A stretch of 64,000 bases of DNA from Sphingomonadaceae bacterium 3R27C6 (GTDB lineage Bacteria > Pseudomonadota > Alphaproteobacteria > Sphingomonadales > Sphingomonadaceae): assembly GCA_005503215.1 (NCBI GenBank), contig SCNS01000005.1:218445-282444 (forward strand). Reading direction: 5' to 3'. The translations under genes and the position numbers were made by a program. Shown piece by piece: positions 23,980-33,385 of the stretch (position 1 is the stretch's first letter; the number at the start of each line of letters is the position of its first letter). The notes under the pieces are model-generated. The model worked only from the letters and a program-made list of their open reading frames with translations, was not told the DNA's origin and made no database searches.

Positions 23980-26487
23980 TCAAAAGTCGGGAAGCGACTG
24001 GCTGGCGAAACCCCATCCCTTGAGTTCGGCGCTCGCGGCTCGTTCGAGCAGCGCATCGGCGTCCTTGATCGTCCAATGCCCGGCCTTGTCGACATCGGCG
24101 AGCGCATCCCAGCCGATCGGCACCGCGACGGGGGCCTGTTCGCGCGCGCGCGCCGAATAGGGCATGATCGCGGTGCTGCCGCGCTGGTTGCGCAGGTAAT
24201 CGATGAAAATCTTACCCTTGCGCTTCGCCTTGCTCATCGTCGCGACGAAGCGGTCGGGTTCGGCGAGGCTCAGCGCCTCGGCGAAGCGTTTCGAGAAATC
24301 CTTGTGCGCGTCCCAGCTGTGCCCCGGGTCGAGCGGAACGACGACATGCACGCCCTTGCCGCCCGAGAGCATCGCGAAGCTGACGAGCCCGATGTTGGCG
24401 AGCTGGCGGCGGATGTCGGCGGCGGCTTTCTTGACGTCGGCGAAATCGAGCCCCTCGTCGGGGTCGAGGTCGAACACCATGCGGTCGGGCTTTTCGAGCG
24501 CGTCGACATGGCTGTCCCAGCCGTGGAACTCGATGGTCCCCATCTGGACGCAGGCGAGCAGGCCGTCGGCGTCCTCGACATAAAGATAATCCTCGTGCCC
24601 GCCGTCCTTCTCGCGGATCGGGACGTGCAGCACATGATCGCCGAACGAACCCGAATCATGTTTCTGGAAAAAGCATTTCTTGCCGCGTCCCTGCGGGCAG
24701 CGGACGAGGCTGATCGGGCGGCGGGCGGTGTGTGGAAGCATGACGGGCGCGATCGCGGCATAATAATCGGCAAGGTCACCCTTGGTCGCCTTCGCCTCGG
24801 GAAAGATCACGCGGTCGCGGCTGCTGATCTTCACGTCGCTTTGCGGAGCGGGTGCGGGCTGCTTCTTTTCGGGTGTCACGTCCTTTGCCTCCTTGTCGCT
24901 GCGCAGGCCGAGGAAGCTTGCGTGGCGCACCGATCCGCTCGCGGTGAATTCGGCGAAGGCGATTTCGGCGACGAGTTCGGGTTTGAGCCAGTGGACCTTG
25001 CGCGCCGATGCGGCGTCGACTTCCAGCGGCGCGGTCTTGCGTTCGCGGCTCGCGAACTTCCTGGCGAGGTCGGCCATGGTGGCGGTGTCGAAGCCGGTGC
25101 CGACATTGCCCTTATAGACGAGCCTGTCCCCGTCGCGCTGCGCAAGAAGGAGCGAAGCGAAGGGCCGCGCCTTGGTCGACGACGGGTTCCAGCCGACGAG
25201 GATGAATTCCTGTCGCCGCGTGCATTTGACCTTCACCCAATTCTTCGACCGGCGGCCCGAGTAAGCGGCATCCGCGCGCTTCGAGATGATGCCTTCCTGC
25301 CCGGCGCCGCACATCGCGCCATAGAGCTTTTCCCCCGCGCCGATGACATGGTCGGCGACGGCGATCGGCGGCGTCGCGTTGCGTAACAGCGCTTCGAGGC
25401 GCTCCTTGCGTTCGAGGTTGCCGAGCTTGGCGAGCGATCTGCCGCCTTCTTCGAGCAGGTCGAAGGCGAAAAAGAGCAGCTCCGTTTTTTCGTCCTGCGT
25501 ACCGTGGCCGCGCTTGAGCACCGCCTGCAGCGACGAGAAGTCGGGGTTGCCGTCGCGGTCATAAGCGACGATCTCGCCGTCGATCAGGCACGGCGGCAGG
25601 TCGAGCGCGGCGATGTGGCGGACGAGCGGTGCGAATTTGTCGGTCCAGTCGAGGCCGGTGCGGGTGTAGACGCGCACGTCCGATCCCGCGGCGGCGATTT
25701 CGGCGCGGTAGCCGTCATATTTGATCTCGTGGAACCAGCCGTTGCCGCCGGGGACGGCGTCGACGAGCGTGGCGAGCTGGAGCGGGCGGAATTTGGGTGG
25801 CTTCCCCTTCGCTGCGGGCTTGGCGACCTTTTTGTTGTGCGCGGCCGCCGCCTGCATCTTTTTCGTGAAGGCCGCGCCCTTGGCGCCCTTCAGAGATTGC
25901 TCGCCGCCTTCGTCGCCAGCGATTTCGGCCATCGTACGGCCGGTGAGGATGCTCGTGAGTTCGCGGCCGACAAGATCGTCGGTGCCGCCGGCATAAGCAT
26001 CGTTTACCTTGCGCAGCAGCCAATTCTCGCGCTTCTCGCCGGGACGCGGTTTCATGCGGACGAGCAGCCATTCGCCCTTCATCCGTTCACCGTCGAGGGT
26101 GAAATGGAGATGGCCCTTGTCGATATCCTTCGCGCTCTTGCCTTCGATCGGCGCCCAGGTGCCGCGGTCCCACAGCATCACGCTGCCGCCGCCATATTCG
26201 CCCTTGGGGATCGCCCCCTCGAACTCGGCATAGCTCATCGGATGATCTTCGGTGCGTACCGCGAGACGCTTGTCGGCGGGGTCGGCGCTTGGGCCCTTGG
26301 TTACCGCCCAGCTTTTGAGCACGCCCCCCGCTTCGAGGCGGAAGTCGTAGTGGAGGCGCGTCGCGTCGTGCTTCTGGACGATGAAGCGGTTGCCCTTACC
26401 GGGGGCGACCTTGCCCGCGGGCTCGGGGGTCAGCGCGAAATCGCGCTTGGCGTTATATTGCGCGAGCGGATCGGCGCGCTTCGCCAT
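23980..26487 (-). CDS. ligD: ATP-dependent DNA ligase LigD (non-homologous end joining)
   Basis: An 835-residue multidomain repair ligase. The N-terminal 3'-phosphoesterase domain (residues about 1–190) has KHDATRLHYDFRLE, GPSADP and GEYGGGSVMLWD. The central ligase domain has the adenylation lysine near residue 255 in EIKYDGYRAEI, with a downstream SKRADAAYSGRRSKNWVKVK. The C-terminal primase/polymerase domain carries FDLDPDEG near residue 670 and SGGKGVHVVVPL. All three domains are present and intact. It starts one base after the Ku stop codon and works with Ku to trim, fill and seal double-strand breaks. Confidence 0.97.
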   Translation of the reverse strand: MAKRADPLAQYNAKRDFALTPEPAGKVAPGKGNRFIVQKHDATRLHYDFRLEAGGVLKSWAVTKGPSADPADKRLAVRTEDHPMSYAEFEGAIPKGEYGGGSVMLWDRGTWAPIEGKSAKDIDKGHLHFTLDGERMKGEWLLVRMKPRPGEKRENWLLRKVNDAYAGGTDDLVGRELTSILTGRTMAEIAGDEGGEQSLKGAKGAAFTKKMQAAAAHNKKVAKPAAKGKPPKFRPLQLATLVDAVPGGNGWFHEIKYDGYRAEIAAAGSDVRVYTRTGLDWTDKFAPLVRHIAALDLPPCLIDGEIVAYDRDGNPDFSSLQAVLKRGHGTQDEKTELLFFAFDLLEEGGRSLAKLGNLERKERLEALLRNATPPIAVADHVIGAGEKLYGAMCGAGQEGIISKRADAAYSGRRSKNWVKVKCTRRQEFILVGWNPSSTKARPFASLLLAQRDGDRLVYKGNVGTGFDTATMADLARKFASRERKTAPLEVDAASARKVHWLKPELVAEIAFAEFTASGSVRHASFLGLRSDKEAKDVTPEKKQPAPAPQSDVKISSRDRVIFPEAKATKGDLADYYAAIAPVMLPHTARRPISLVRCPQGRGKKCFFQKHDSGSFGDHVLHVPIREKDGGHEDYLYVEDADGLLACVQMGTIEFHGWDSHVDALEKPDRMVFDLDPDEGLDFADVKKAAADIRRQLANIGLVSFAMLSGGKGVHVVVPLDPGHSWDAHKDFSKRFAEALSLAEPDRFVATMSKAKRKGKIFIDYLRNQRGSTAIMPYSARAREQAPVAVPIGWDALADVDKAGHWTIKDADALLERAASAELKGWGFASQSLPDF

Positions 26488-26488
26488 G

Positions 26489-27364
26489 TCAGGCGCGCTT
26501 GCGCGCCGGTGCCTTCTTCGCCGGGGCCTTCTTCGCGGGCGTCTTGTTCTCCTCGGCGGCGGGCGCTTTCTTCTTGCCGTCGACCGAGGCTTTCAGCGCC
26601 GCCATCAGGTCGATGACGTTCGAGCCGCGCGAAACCTCGGCGGGTTCCTCGACATCCTCGAGCACGCGCTTGCCCTTCGCCTTCGCCTTTTTGGCGATCA
26701 CGCGCTTGAGCGCGTCGACATAATGGTTGTGATAGTCGCTTGCGTCGAACTTGCCGCTCTTCTTGCCGATCAGCGTTTCGGCGAGGTCGAGCAGGTCGGC
26801 GTCGGGTTTGGCATTGCCGACGTCACGAAAATAGTTGGCGGCCTTGTTTACCTCGTCGGCGTAGCGCAGCACTTCGAGCACGAGGCCGCGTCCGCACGGG
26901 CGCAGCGCGACAAGCTGCTCCTGCCCGCGCAGCGCGAGCTGGCCGAGCCCGACCTTCTTCGTGCGTTTGAGCGCTTCGCGGAGCACGATATAGGCTTCTT
27001 CGGCAAGCTCGTCGGCGGGCACGACATAATAGGGCTTGGTATAATAGAGGACGTCGATCGCGTCGGTGTCGACGAACTGGACCAGCTCGAGCGTGCGCTT
27101 GCTCTCGAGCTTGACCGCCTCGATCTCCTCCTCGTCGAGCAGGACATAATTGCCCTTCGACAGCTCGAAGCCCTTGACGATATCGTCATGGTCGATCGCC
27201 CCGATGCCCGGCACGATCTTTTCATATTTGACCGGCTTGCCGCTTGGCTCGTGGATCTGGCGGAAGGTGACGGCGGCGCCCGATTTGGTCGCCGAATAGA
27301 TTTCGACCGGGATCGACACCAGCGCGAGCCGGATCTGCCCCTTCCAGTAAGCGCGTGCGGCCAT
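26489..27364 (-). CDS. ku: Non-homologous end-joining protein Ku
   Basis: A 291-residue bacterial Ku, which binds DNA ends as a homodimer ring and recruits LigD. Typical pieces are ARAYWKGQIRLALVSIPVEIY at the start, GIGAIDHDDIVKGFELSKG and the YYTKPYYVVPADE segment. The C-terminal region is a Lys/Ala/Pro-rich tail ([14 protein letters not shown]), similar to basic tails of other bacterial Ku proteins that aid DNA binding. It is upstream of ligD with one base between, so the two form an operon. Confidence 0.97.
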   Translation of the reverse strand: MAARAYWKGQIRLALVSIPVEIYSATKSGAAVTFRQIHEPSGKPVKYEKIVPGIGAIDHDDIVKGFELSKGNYVLLDEEEIEAVKLESKRTLELVQFVDTDAIDVLYYTKPYYVVPADELAEEAYIVLREALKRTKKVGLGQLALRGQEQLVALRPCGRGLVLEVLRYADEVNKAANYFRDVGNAKPDADLLDLAETLIGKKSGKFDASDYHNHYVDALKRVIAKKAKAKGKRVLEDVEEPAEVSRGSNVIDLMAALKASVDGKKKAPAAEENKTPAKKAPAKKAPARKRA

Positions 27365-27434
27365 CGACGTTCCCTTTCGCTATCCCGAGTCCAAATGATC
27401 GGGACGGCGAGGGGTTCCTTACGACGGCCGCCGA

Positions 27435-29612
27435 TCAGAATTCGATCGATGCCGACGCCTTGAAGGTGCGCGGGCCGCCCTGGAGCAGCCGCGAGCCGAA
27501 GGCGCTGAACGCGTTATAGGCCGTGGCCCAATAGCGCTTGTCCGCGACGTTATCGACGTTGAAACGCAGCGTCAGCGGGGTGTCGCCGACCAGCGCGACG
27601 TAGCGCGCGCCGAGGTCGAAGCGCGTCCAGCTGTCGAGTTCGAGCGTGTTGGCGGCATCGACCGCCTGCTTGCCGGTGTAGACGACGCGGCCGACGAGCG
27701 TCAGCGCGGGCAGGAAGGGAAGGTCCCATTCGACATTGGCGTTGGCAAGCACGTCGGGGACACCGATCGCGTCATTGCCTTCGTTCACGCCGCCCTCGGT
27801 GCGGCGCAGCTTGGCATCGTTGAAGGTCAGGCCCGAGATGATGCGGAGGCCGTCGACCGGCTCGCCGTCGAGCGTGATCTCGACGCCGCGGTTCCGCTGG
27901 GTGCCGTAATTGCCATAGACCAGCGTGTCGGGATCGACGAAGCTGTTGGGCTTGTCGATCTGGAACAGCGCGAGCCCCGCGTTGAAGCGGCCGAAGTTGA
28001 GCTTGCCGCCGACTTCATATTGCGTCGACTTGACCGGCGGCAACACCGCGCCGCGGTTGACGACGGGGATGGCGTTGCCGTTGCCGTCATCGATCGTCAG
28101 CGGCGCGGCGGAGCCCGCCACCAGACCCTCGATGCGGTTGCCATAGAGCGACAATCCTTCGACCGGCTTGATGACGAGGCCGAGAACCGGGGTCGCCGCC
28201 GATTCCTTGTAGCCGCCGGTGCGGGCACCATCGACATAGGAATAGGAGGTCGTCTTGATCTCCTGCAGGCGCAGGCCGCCGGTGATCAGGATGCGGTCGC
28301 CCCACAGCCCGAGCGTGTCCGAGAAGAAGACGCTCGACACGCGGTTGCGGCCGATCGGGAACACATTGTCGAGGTCGCCGCCGACGAAGCCGCCGGGCGT
28401 CGGCGCGGGCACGACGACCGGATCATAAAGGTTGGCGGGATAGGCGGCCCCGAAGTCGAAGGCGTTACGGTTGACCTGCCAGCTCACGGCGCCGCCGGCG
28501 TTGATCTCGTGGCTCATGCCGCCGCCTTCGAGCTTGATGCGGATGCCTGCGGTGGCCGATTCATTATTGTCTTCGCGCGGCACGTACGAACCGCTGCCCG
28601 TCGCGGCGCCGGTGACCGGATCGTTGACCGTGATGCCCGCGGTGGTCTGGTCCTCGCGGCCGTCGCGCGCGCCGACCTTGGCGTAGAGCATCGCCGCGTC
28701 GGAAACGTCATATTCGAGGCTGAAAGTGCCGAAATAATCCTTAGTGAGGATCTGGCTCCACGGCTGCGAATAATTGGTGTCGGCCTCCGGCACGCGCGGA
28801 ATGACCCCGCCGATGCCGACCTGGCCGCGCCAGTATTTCTGGTTTAGCCGCTGGTAGTTGAGGTTCAATGCGGCGCGAAGCGGGCCATTGTTGTAATCGA
28901 GCGTGGCGCCGAGGACATAGCTCGAATGGAACTCGTCATCGATCGCGATGTCGCCGCGGCGGGCCGATCCGTTGATGCGCAGGCCCCATTCGCCGTTCGC
29001 GCCGAAGCGGCGCGCGACGTCGACGGCGCCCGAGATGTGCGAGGCGGAAGTATAGCCGAGCGTCGCGCGGATCACATCGCGTTCGGCCTTTTTGGGGAGC
29101 AGGTTGACGCTGCCGCCGATGCCGCTGCCGCCCGGCGCGGCGCCGTTGAGGAAGGCGCTGGCGCCGTTGATGACCTGGACCGAGGAGACGAGTTCGGGCG
29201 CGACGATCTGGCGCGGCGTGATGCCGTAAAGGCCGTCGAAGCCGACGTCGTCCGACGACAGGTCGAAGCCGCGAATGACGAAGACTTCGCCGGCGATCCC
29301 GAAGCCGAGCGCGGTGCGGACGGTGGGATCATTCTCCAGCACTTCGCCGAGCGAATCGGGCTGCTGGTTGAGGATCAGCGCTTCGTTATAGCTGCGGATG
29401 TTGAACGGGATGTCCTCGGCCGCCTTGGTGCCGAAGACGCCGACATTGCCGCCGCTGGTGACCTTGGTCTGATTGTTGCGCTGCGCGGTGACGAGGATCT
29501 CGTCGGCGCCGGCATCCTCCTGCGCCATCGCGGGCGTCGCGGCGGCGATCGCGGCGATCGCGGCGATCGCGGCGGGCGCGCCGAGTGCCGTGCGAAAGGT
29601 CGATCTGGTCAT
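27435..29612 (-). CDS. TonB-dependent siderophore receptor
   Basis: A 725-residue outer-membrane receptor. The signal peptide contains an in-frame triple 9-bp repeat encoding AIAAIAAIAA and ends at AMA. The TonB box region is DEILVTAQR, the plug has EDIPFNIRSYNEALILNQQP, VFVIRGFDLSSDDVGFDG and NGASAFLNGAAPGGSGIGGSVNL, all typical of the siderophore receptor group (FhuA/FoxA-like). The barrel closes with GPRTFKASASIEF, ending in Phe. It is the third gene of an operon after a PepSY-TM protein and a 59-residue membrane protein, which together suggest uptake and reduction of a ferric siderophore. The siderophore is unknown. Confidence 0.93.
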   Translation of the reverse strand: MTRSTFRTALGAPAAIAAIAAIAAATPAMAQEDAGADEILVTAQRNNQTKVTSGGNVGVFGTKAAEDIPFNIRSYNEALILNQQPDSLGEVLENDPTVRTALGFGIAGEVFVIRGFDLSSDDVGFDGLYGITPRQIVAPELVSSVQVINGASAFLNGAAPGGSGIGGSVNLLPKKAERDVIRATLGYTSASHISGAVDVARRFGANGEWGLRINGSARRGDIAIDDEFHSSYVLGATLDYNNGPLRAALNLNYQRLNQKYWRGQVGIGGVIPRVPEADTNYSQPWSQILTKDYFGTFSLEYDVSDAAMLYAKVGARDGREDQTTAGITVNDPVTGAATGSGSYVPREDNNESATAGIRIKLEGGGMSHEINAGGAVSWQVNRNAFDFGAAYPANLYDPVVVPAPTPGGFVGGDLDNVFPIGRNRVSSVFFSDTLGLWGDRILITGGLRLQEIKTTSYSYVDGARTGGYKESAATPVLGLVIKPVEGLSLYGNRIEGLVAGSAAPLTIDDGNGNAIPVVNRGAVLPPVKSTQYEVGGKLNFGRFNAGLALFQIDKPNSFVDPDTLVYGNYGTQRNRGVEITLDGEPVDGLRIISGLTFNDAKLRRTEGGVNEGNDAIGVPDVLANANVEWDLPFLPALTLVGRVVYTGKQAVDAANTLELDSWTRFDLGARYVALVGDTPLTLRFNVDNVADKRYWATAYNAFSAFGSRLLQGGPRTFKASASIEF

Positions 29613-29656
29613 GTCTGTTCCCCTACGTGCGCGGCCCTACCCCGCGCGGAAATTGG

Positions 29657-29836
29657 TCAGGTTCGGCGGGTGCGCATGGCCCAGCCGACGGCAAATACGG
29701 GTATGGCGAGCGCGGCCCACGATGCGGCATCGCGCCATCCGTCGCCGGTCAGCGCGACGACGAGCCCGGCAATGCTGACGGTCGCGAGCAGCAGCGGGAC
29801 GGCGAAGATCGCGCGGAGGCCGCCCGCCTTCTTCAT
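29657..29836 (-). CDS. 59-residue membrane protein between PepSY and receptor genes
   Basis: A small protein with two hydrophobic helices (about residues 9–29 and 38–52) joined by a GDGWRD turn and a basic C-terminus RTRRT. Its ATG overlaps the stop codon of the PepSY gene (ATGA), so it is translated with it. No family is recognised; similar small two-helix proteins are seen in iron-uptake operons next to PepSY-TM reductases. It may be a subunit of that protein. It was too short to stand out by length alone, but the coupling and codon use support it. Confidence 0.65.
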   Translation of the reverse strand: MKKAGGLRAIFAVPLLLATVSIAGLVVALTGDGWRDAASWAALAIPVFAVGWAMRTRRT

Positions 29837-30999
29837 TCGGCGGGCTGCAATGTGCCGCCGCTTTCGACCTCGCGGACGAGCGCGTCGGTGCCGAAGCGGC
29901 GCTTGCCGAGCCAGAGATAGAGGCCCGAGCCGAGGATGATCATCGTGAAGATGGTGAGGACCGCCCAGAGAATCTTGAGCGGCAGCGCGCCATAGTCGCC
30001 GAAATGCAGCGGCTGCGACAGCGCGAGCGCCTTGGCGTACCAGGGCATCGGGCGCGCGTCGGTAAAGTCGCCCGTTTCGGCATCGATCAGCGCCGCGGTG
30101 AGCAGCCGTTCGGTGAGCGGCGTGTCGCCCTGGAAAAAGACCGCATAATGATGCTTGCTGCTGAACGCGCCGCCGGGGAAGGCGATGAACTGCGGATTGT
30201 TGCCGGGAATTTCCTGGCGCGCCGCCGCCATCGCCTTGTCGATCGAGCCATAAAGTTCGGGCGGCACCGCGCCCTTGCCGGCATAGGTTTTCGTCATCTC
30301 GGCCAGCTCGGTCCGCTGCCAATATTCGAAGATCGGGGTGGCGAGCGCGTTGATCACTCCGGTCGCGCCGACGACGGTCATCCACGCGAGCGCGACGATG
30401 CCGAGCAGGTTGTGATAGTCGAGCCATTTGACGCGGCGGCTGCGCGAGGTGCGCAAGGTGCCGAAGTCGAGCTTTTTCATGAAGGGCGCGTAGAGGACCA
30501 CCCCCGAGACGATCGCGATCACGAAGAACAGCCCCATCAGCCCGAGGAAGAGCATGCCGGGCAGGCCGAGGAACATGTCGGTGTGGAGCTGGAGCAGGAA
30601 ATGCATCACGCCGCTTTCGTCGACGGTCGCGGTGGCCGCGCCGGTCGAGCGGTCGAGGATCTGGATCGTCATGTCCTCCGCCGGGGAATCGGCGCGCGGT
30701 GCGGTCGTGATCGTCATCGACGGCTGCTCGTTATCGAACGCCATGAACACGGGCACCTCGCCCGGCCGCGCGGCGAGCGCTTTCGCGAGCATTTGGTCGA
30801 GCGGTTTGAGCCCGGGGGCTTCGCCCGACGACCCGACGCCGGGCATGCCATAGTTCGGCGCCTCCTCGGTCAGCTCGTCGATTTCATGGTGAAAGATCAG
30901 CGGCAGCCCGGTGACGCACAGCATCAGCAAAAAGGCGGTGCAGACGATGCTCGTCCATTTGTGGATCAGGAACCATGTCCGGATGGTCGATCGGTGCAT
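29833..30999 (-). CDS. PepSY-associated TM protein, probable ferric-siderophore reductase
   Basis: A 388-residue inner-membrane protein with four main helices, the first at TSIVCTAFLLMLCVTGLPLI, and periplasmic PepSY-type segments between. Conserved histidines near helix ends (LIHKW, FHHEID, DYHNLLG) could bind haem, as in FoxB/FsrB-like proteins that reduce ferric siderophores. It is the first gene of an operon ending in a siderophore receptor, which fits that role. The reductase function is inferred from family and context. An inverted repeat lies in the leader at 31013–31037. Confidence 0.85.
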   Translation of the reverse strand: MHRSTIRTWFLIHKWTSIVCTAFLLMLCVTGLPLIFHHEIDELTEEAPNYGMPGVGSSGEAPGLKPLDQMLAKALAARPGEVPVFMAFDNEQPSMTITTAPRADSPAEDMTIQILDRSTGAATATVDESGVMHFLLQLHTDMFLGLPGMLFLGLMGLFFVIAIVSGVVLYAPFMKKLDFGTLRTSRSRRVKWLDYHNLLGIVALAWMTVVGATGVINALATPIFEYWQRTELAEMTKTYAGKGAVPPELYGSIDKAMAAARQEIPGNNPQFIAFPGGAFSSKHHYAVFFQGDTPLTERLLTAALIDAETGDFTDARPMPWYAKALALSQPLHFGDYGALPLKILWAVLTIFTMIILGSGLYLWLGKRRFGTDALVREVESGGTLQPAE

Positions 31000-31012
31000 G
31001 ACAAGGACTGCT

Positions 31013-31066
31013 GCTATTGCGAAGGAAAATCAATAGCGCCCTATGGCCTGACCCCGCAATTGACAA
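31013..31066 (-). promoter_or_regulatory. Candidate promoter and operator of the PepSY–receptor operon
   Basis: On the minus strand TTGTCA (31066–31061) and TAGGGC (31043–31038) are 17 bases apart. Directly downstream a perfect repeat GCTATTG-N11-CAATAGC (31013–31037) would cover the transcription start. An iron-responsive repressor is expected for such an operon, but the repeat does not match a standard Fur box that I can recognise. Confidence 0.4.
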
Positions 31067-31288
31067 CCGCCTTTGCGGCTGGAACTCCATCGTTCGGGCC
31101 AGCTATACCATAGATCGGGCCAGTCGATGACGGCCGTTGGTCGCTCCGGGGCCGGGAGATGTACGAAGAGGCCGCATTACGGTGCGGACCCTTGGCGCGT
31201 TTCAAACCTTATCAAATATCAATTTGCTTTCCGTTTGCGGTGCCCTCAGAATGACGCCCAGGGACCGTTCGTATCGCCGGGAGCTGCC

Positions 31289-31765
31289 ATGCCCTTGAGC
31301 CGCGAAATAGAGCGACTGCGCGCCGAACATGCGGCGCTGATCGCGCTGGCGCGGATCGTGACCGAACTCACCAACGCCCCCGGCCCGCCGCAGCTGACCA
31401 AGCTGGCGTCGGCGCGCGGGCAGCTTCGCGAGATGCTGGTGCGCCACCTGAAATGCGAGGACTGGATCCTCTATCCGCGGCTGCGGGCGACCGGCGACCC
31501 CGACCTGATGCGCATCACGAACGAATTCGAATTGGAAATGGGCGATCTGGCGGCGGAATATGTCGCCTATGACGACAAATGGGGACCCAAAAGGGTCGAG
31601 GCCAAATGGCCGGAATTCGGCCGAGAGACGGCAGCGATCTTCGACGTGCTGGCGATGCGGGTCGAACGCGAGGAACGCGAGCTCTATCCGCTCGCCGACA
31701 AGCTTTATGTCGCGGCCGCGGCGCTCGGTCCCGCTGTCATGGACGAAGCGACAATTTCCAGCTGA
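31289..31765 (+). CDS. HHE/hemerythrin-like domain protein (copy 2)
   Basis: A 158-residue helical protein paralogous to the one at 16456. It shares EIERLRAEHAALI, VRHLKCEDWILYPRL, a TGDPDLM loop and the C-terminal VEREERELYPLADKL. The histidine and glutamates in these positions could bind iron. The start at 31289 has GGGAG upstream at a fitting distance. Its 3' end overlaps the end of the convergent two-partner-secretion gene by 29 bases. The function, probably oxygen, nitric-oxide or iron related, is inferred from the family. Confidence 0.75.
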   Translation: MPLSREIERLRAEHAALIALARIVTELTNAPGPPQLTKLASARGQLREMLVRHLKCEDWILYPRLRATGDPDLMRITNEFELEMGDLAAEYVAYDDKWGPKRVEAKWPEFGRETAAIFDVLAMRVEREERELYPLADKLYVAAAALGPAVMDEATISS

Positions 31766-33374
31766 GCGCGACGCGCCAGTCCTGATCATAGCCGGGCACC
31801 GGCTGGTTCCACGCGTCGGCAAGTTCGAGGCCGATCGTCGCATTTTCGGAGTAAGAGAGGCGCACCCCGCCCCCCCAGCTGCCGAGCCGGAAACTGGTTT
31901 TCGGGATCGCCGTGCGCGCGAGCAAGGTAACGTCTGCATAGTCGACGAAGCTGTAGATTTCGCTCTTCGCCAGCTTGCCGCCGCGTAGCGGGCGCAGCGC
32001 GAGTTCGCCGAAGGTGGCATAGCCGCGGTCGCCATTGACCAAGCCGTCGTCGAACGCGCGGCCGAAAGTCGCGCCGCCGACGCTGAAGCGCTGCGCCGCG
32101 GGCAGGCGGTCGCGCGTCCAGCGCCCCGTCGCGGCGGCGCGGACGACGAGCGCTTTGCCGATCGCCTGATTCGCCTCGAGGCTCGCGTCGGCATAGAGGA
32201 AGCCGGCCTCGCCGACGCCCGGATCGACGCGTGCGCCGCCGAAATCGAGACCCTTGGCGCCGCCGATCCGCGCGCCGACGACGGTGCGCTCTTCGCTGAG
32301 GCGAAAGACGAGGCTGCCGCTCGCGGTCCAGGTCTTTTCGGCGGCGATCGTCGAGCCGAACAGCGCATTTTTCGAATCGAGATAGTCGATCCGCGCCGCG
32401 GCGACCAAATTGCGGCGCGTCGCGCGGATCAGCGGATGGGTAACGCCCAGCCCCGTGCTCCATGCCTCGCCGTCGATGGCGAGGCCCTTTGGCCGGGTGC
32501 GCAGCGCCGCGCCCGAGATTTCGGCGCGCGTGCCGCCCGCGCCGATCGGGGTCGAATGGCTCGCTGCCATATAGAGCAAGGATTTGAGGTTGACCGCCGC
32601 GGCGCCGGTGAGCCGCGTTTCGTCGCCGCTGCGGATGAGGCTGGTGCCGCGCGCGTTCGCCTCGACGATGCCGTCGTTCACGAACTGGCTGGTGCGCGTC
32701 GTGAAGCCGAGGCCAATCGTCGGTTTCTTCGCGTCGATTGCGAGGTCGAGCGCGACCGCGCCCTGCGCGCCGCCGAGCGCGAGCGACGGGGTGACGGTAA
32801 GGCCCGGAATATCAGCGATATTGCCAAGCGCGCGTTCGAAGCGCGCGCGCGGTAGCGGACGCTGGCCGACGAGGCTCCCGGCCATCTTGCCGACGAGCGG
32901 CGCGGGGCCGCTTTCGCGCTCGCCGCTCAGCGTCACCGACCCGATATAGCCTTCGGCCGAGGCGACGGTGACGATGCCGCCCGACAGATCTTGTTCGGGA
33001 ATGACGAGGGTGAAGAGCGCGACGCTCGAACGGTTGTACGCGCGCGTCATCGCCGCGGCGAGTTTCGCCAGATTGTCCGCCGATGCGGGCTTGCCGACGA
33101 AGCGCTGTGCCGCGCGGCCCACATTGGCGGGCACCCCCGCGCCGACGAAGCGGATTTCGCGGATCGTCACGTCGGGCCGCGCGCCGAGTTCGACCTTGCC
33201 GAGCGAGAGCGGCTTGATCTCGGGATCGGGAAGCGGGTCGCGGCTGCGGTCGGGAGCGAGGGGCGGGCGACCGTCGAGCGGCGTCGCCGCGGGCTGGGCT
33301 GCGAGCGCCGCGGCGGGGAGGAGGAGCAGGGCTCCCGTCACCGCCGCGGCGCAGGCGTAGCGCAGTTTGCGCAT
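31737..33374 (-). CDS. ShlB/FhaC/HecB-family two-partner-secretion transporter (TpsB)
   Basis: A 545-residue outer-membrane protein of the Omp85/TpsB superfamily. The signal peptide (residues about 1–25) is followed by a proline-rich linker, POTRA-like domains (VTIREIRFVGAG near residue 70 and GYIGSVTLSGE near 155) and a C-terminal 16-strand-type barrel with RFSVGGATFGRAFDDG and the RGYATFGELALRP strand. Such proteins move one dedicated partner across the outer membrane. It lies 11 bases after a collagen-like lipoprotein gene, with no filamentous TpsA nearby. The partner is therefore probably the collagen-like protein; that is inference. Confidence 0.9.
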   Translation of the reverse strand: MRKLRYACAAAVTGALLLLPAAALAAQPAATPLDGRPPLAPDRSRDPLPDPEIKPLSLGKVELGARPDVTIREIRFVGAGVPANVGRAAQRFVGKPASADNLAKLAAAMTRAYNRSSVALFTLVIPEQDLSGGIVTVASAEGYIGSVTLSGERESGPAPLVGKMAGSLVGQRPLPRARFERALGNIADIPGLTVTPSLALGGAQGAVALDLAIDAKKPTIGLGFTTRTSQFVNDGIVEANARGTSLIRSGDETRLTGAAAVNLKSLLYMAASHSTPIGAGGTRAEISGAALRTRPKGLAIDGEAWSTGLGVTHPLIRATRRNLVAAARIDYLDSKNALFGSTIAAEKTWTASGSLVFRLSEERTVVGARIGGAKGLDFGGARVDPGVGEAGFLYADASLEANQAIGKALVVRAAATGRWTRDRLPAAQRFSVGGATFGRAFDDGLVNGDRGYATFGELALRPLRGGKLAKSEIYSFVDYADVTLLARTAIPKTSFRLGSWGGGVRLSYSENATIGLELADAWNQPVPGYDQDWRVALSWKLSLRP

Positions 33375-33385
33375 AGGGTGCGGCT

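Noticed and set aside
29613..29656. Possible cobalamin riboswitch before the siderophore receptor
   Set aside because: The gap is only 44 bases, too short, and lacks the B12-box; the gene is inside an operon.
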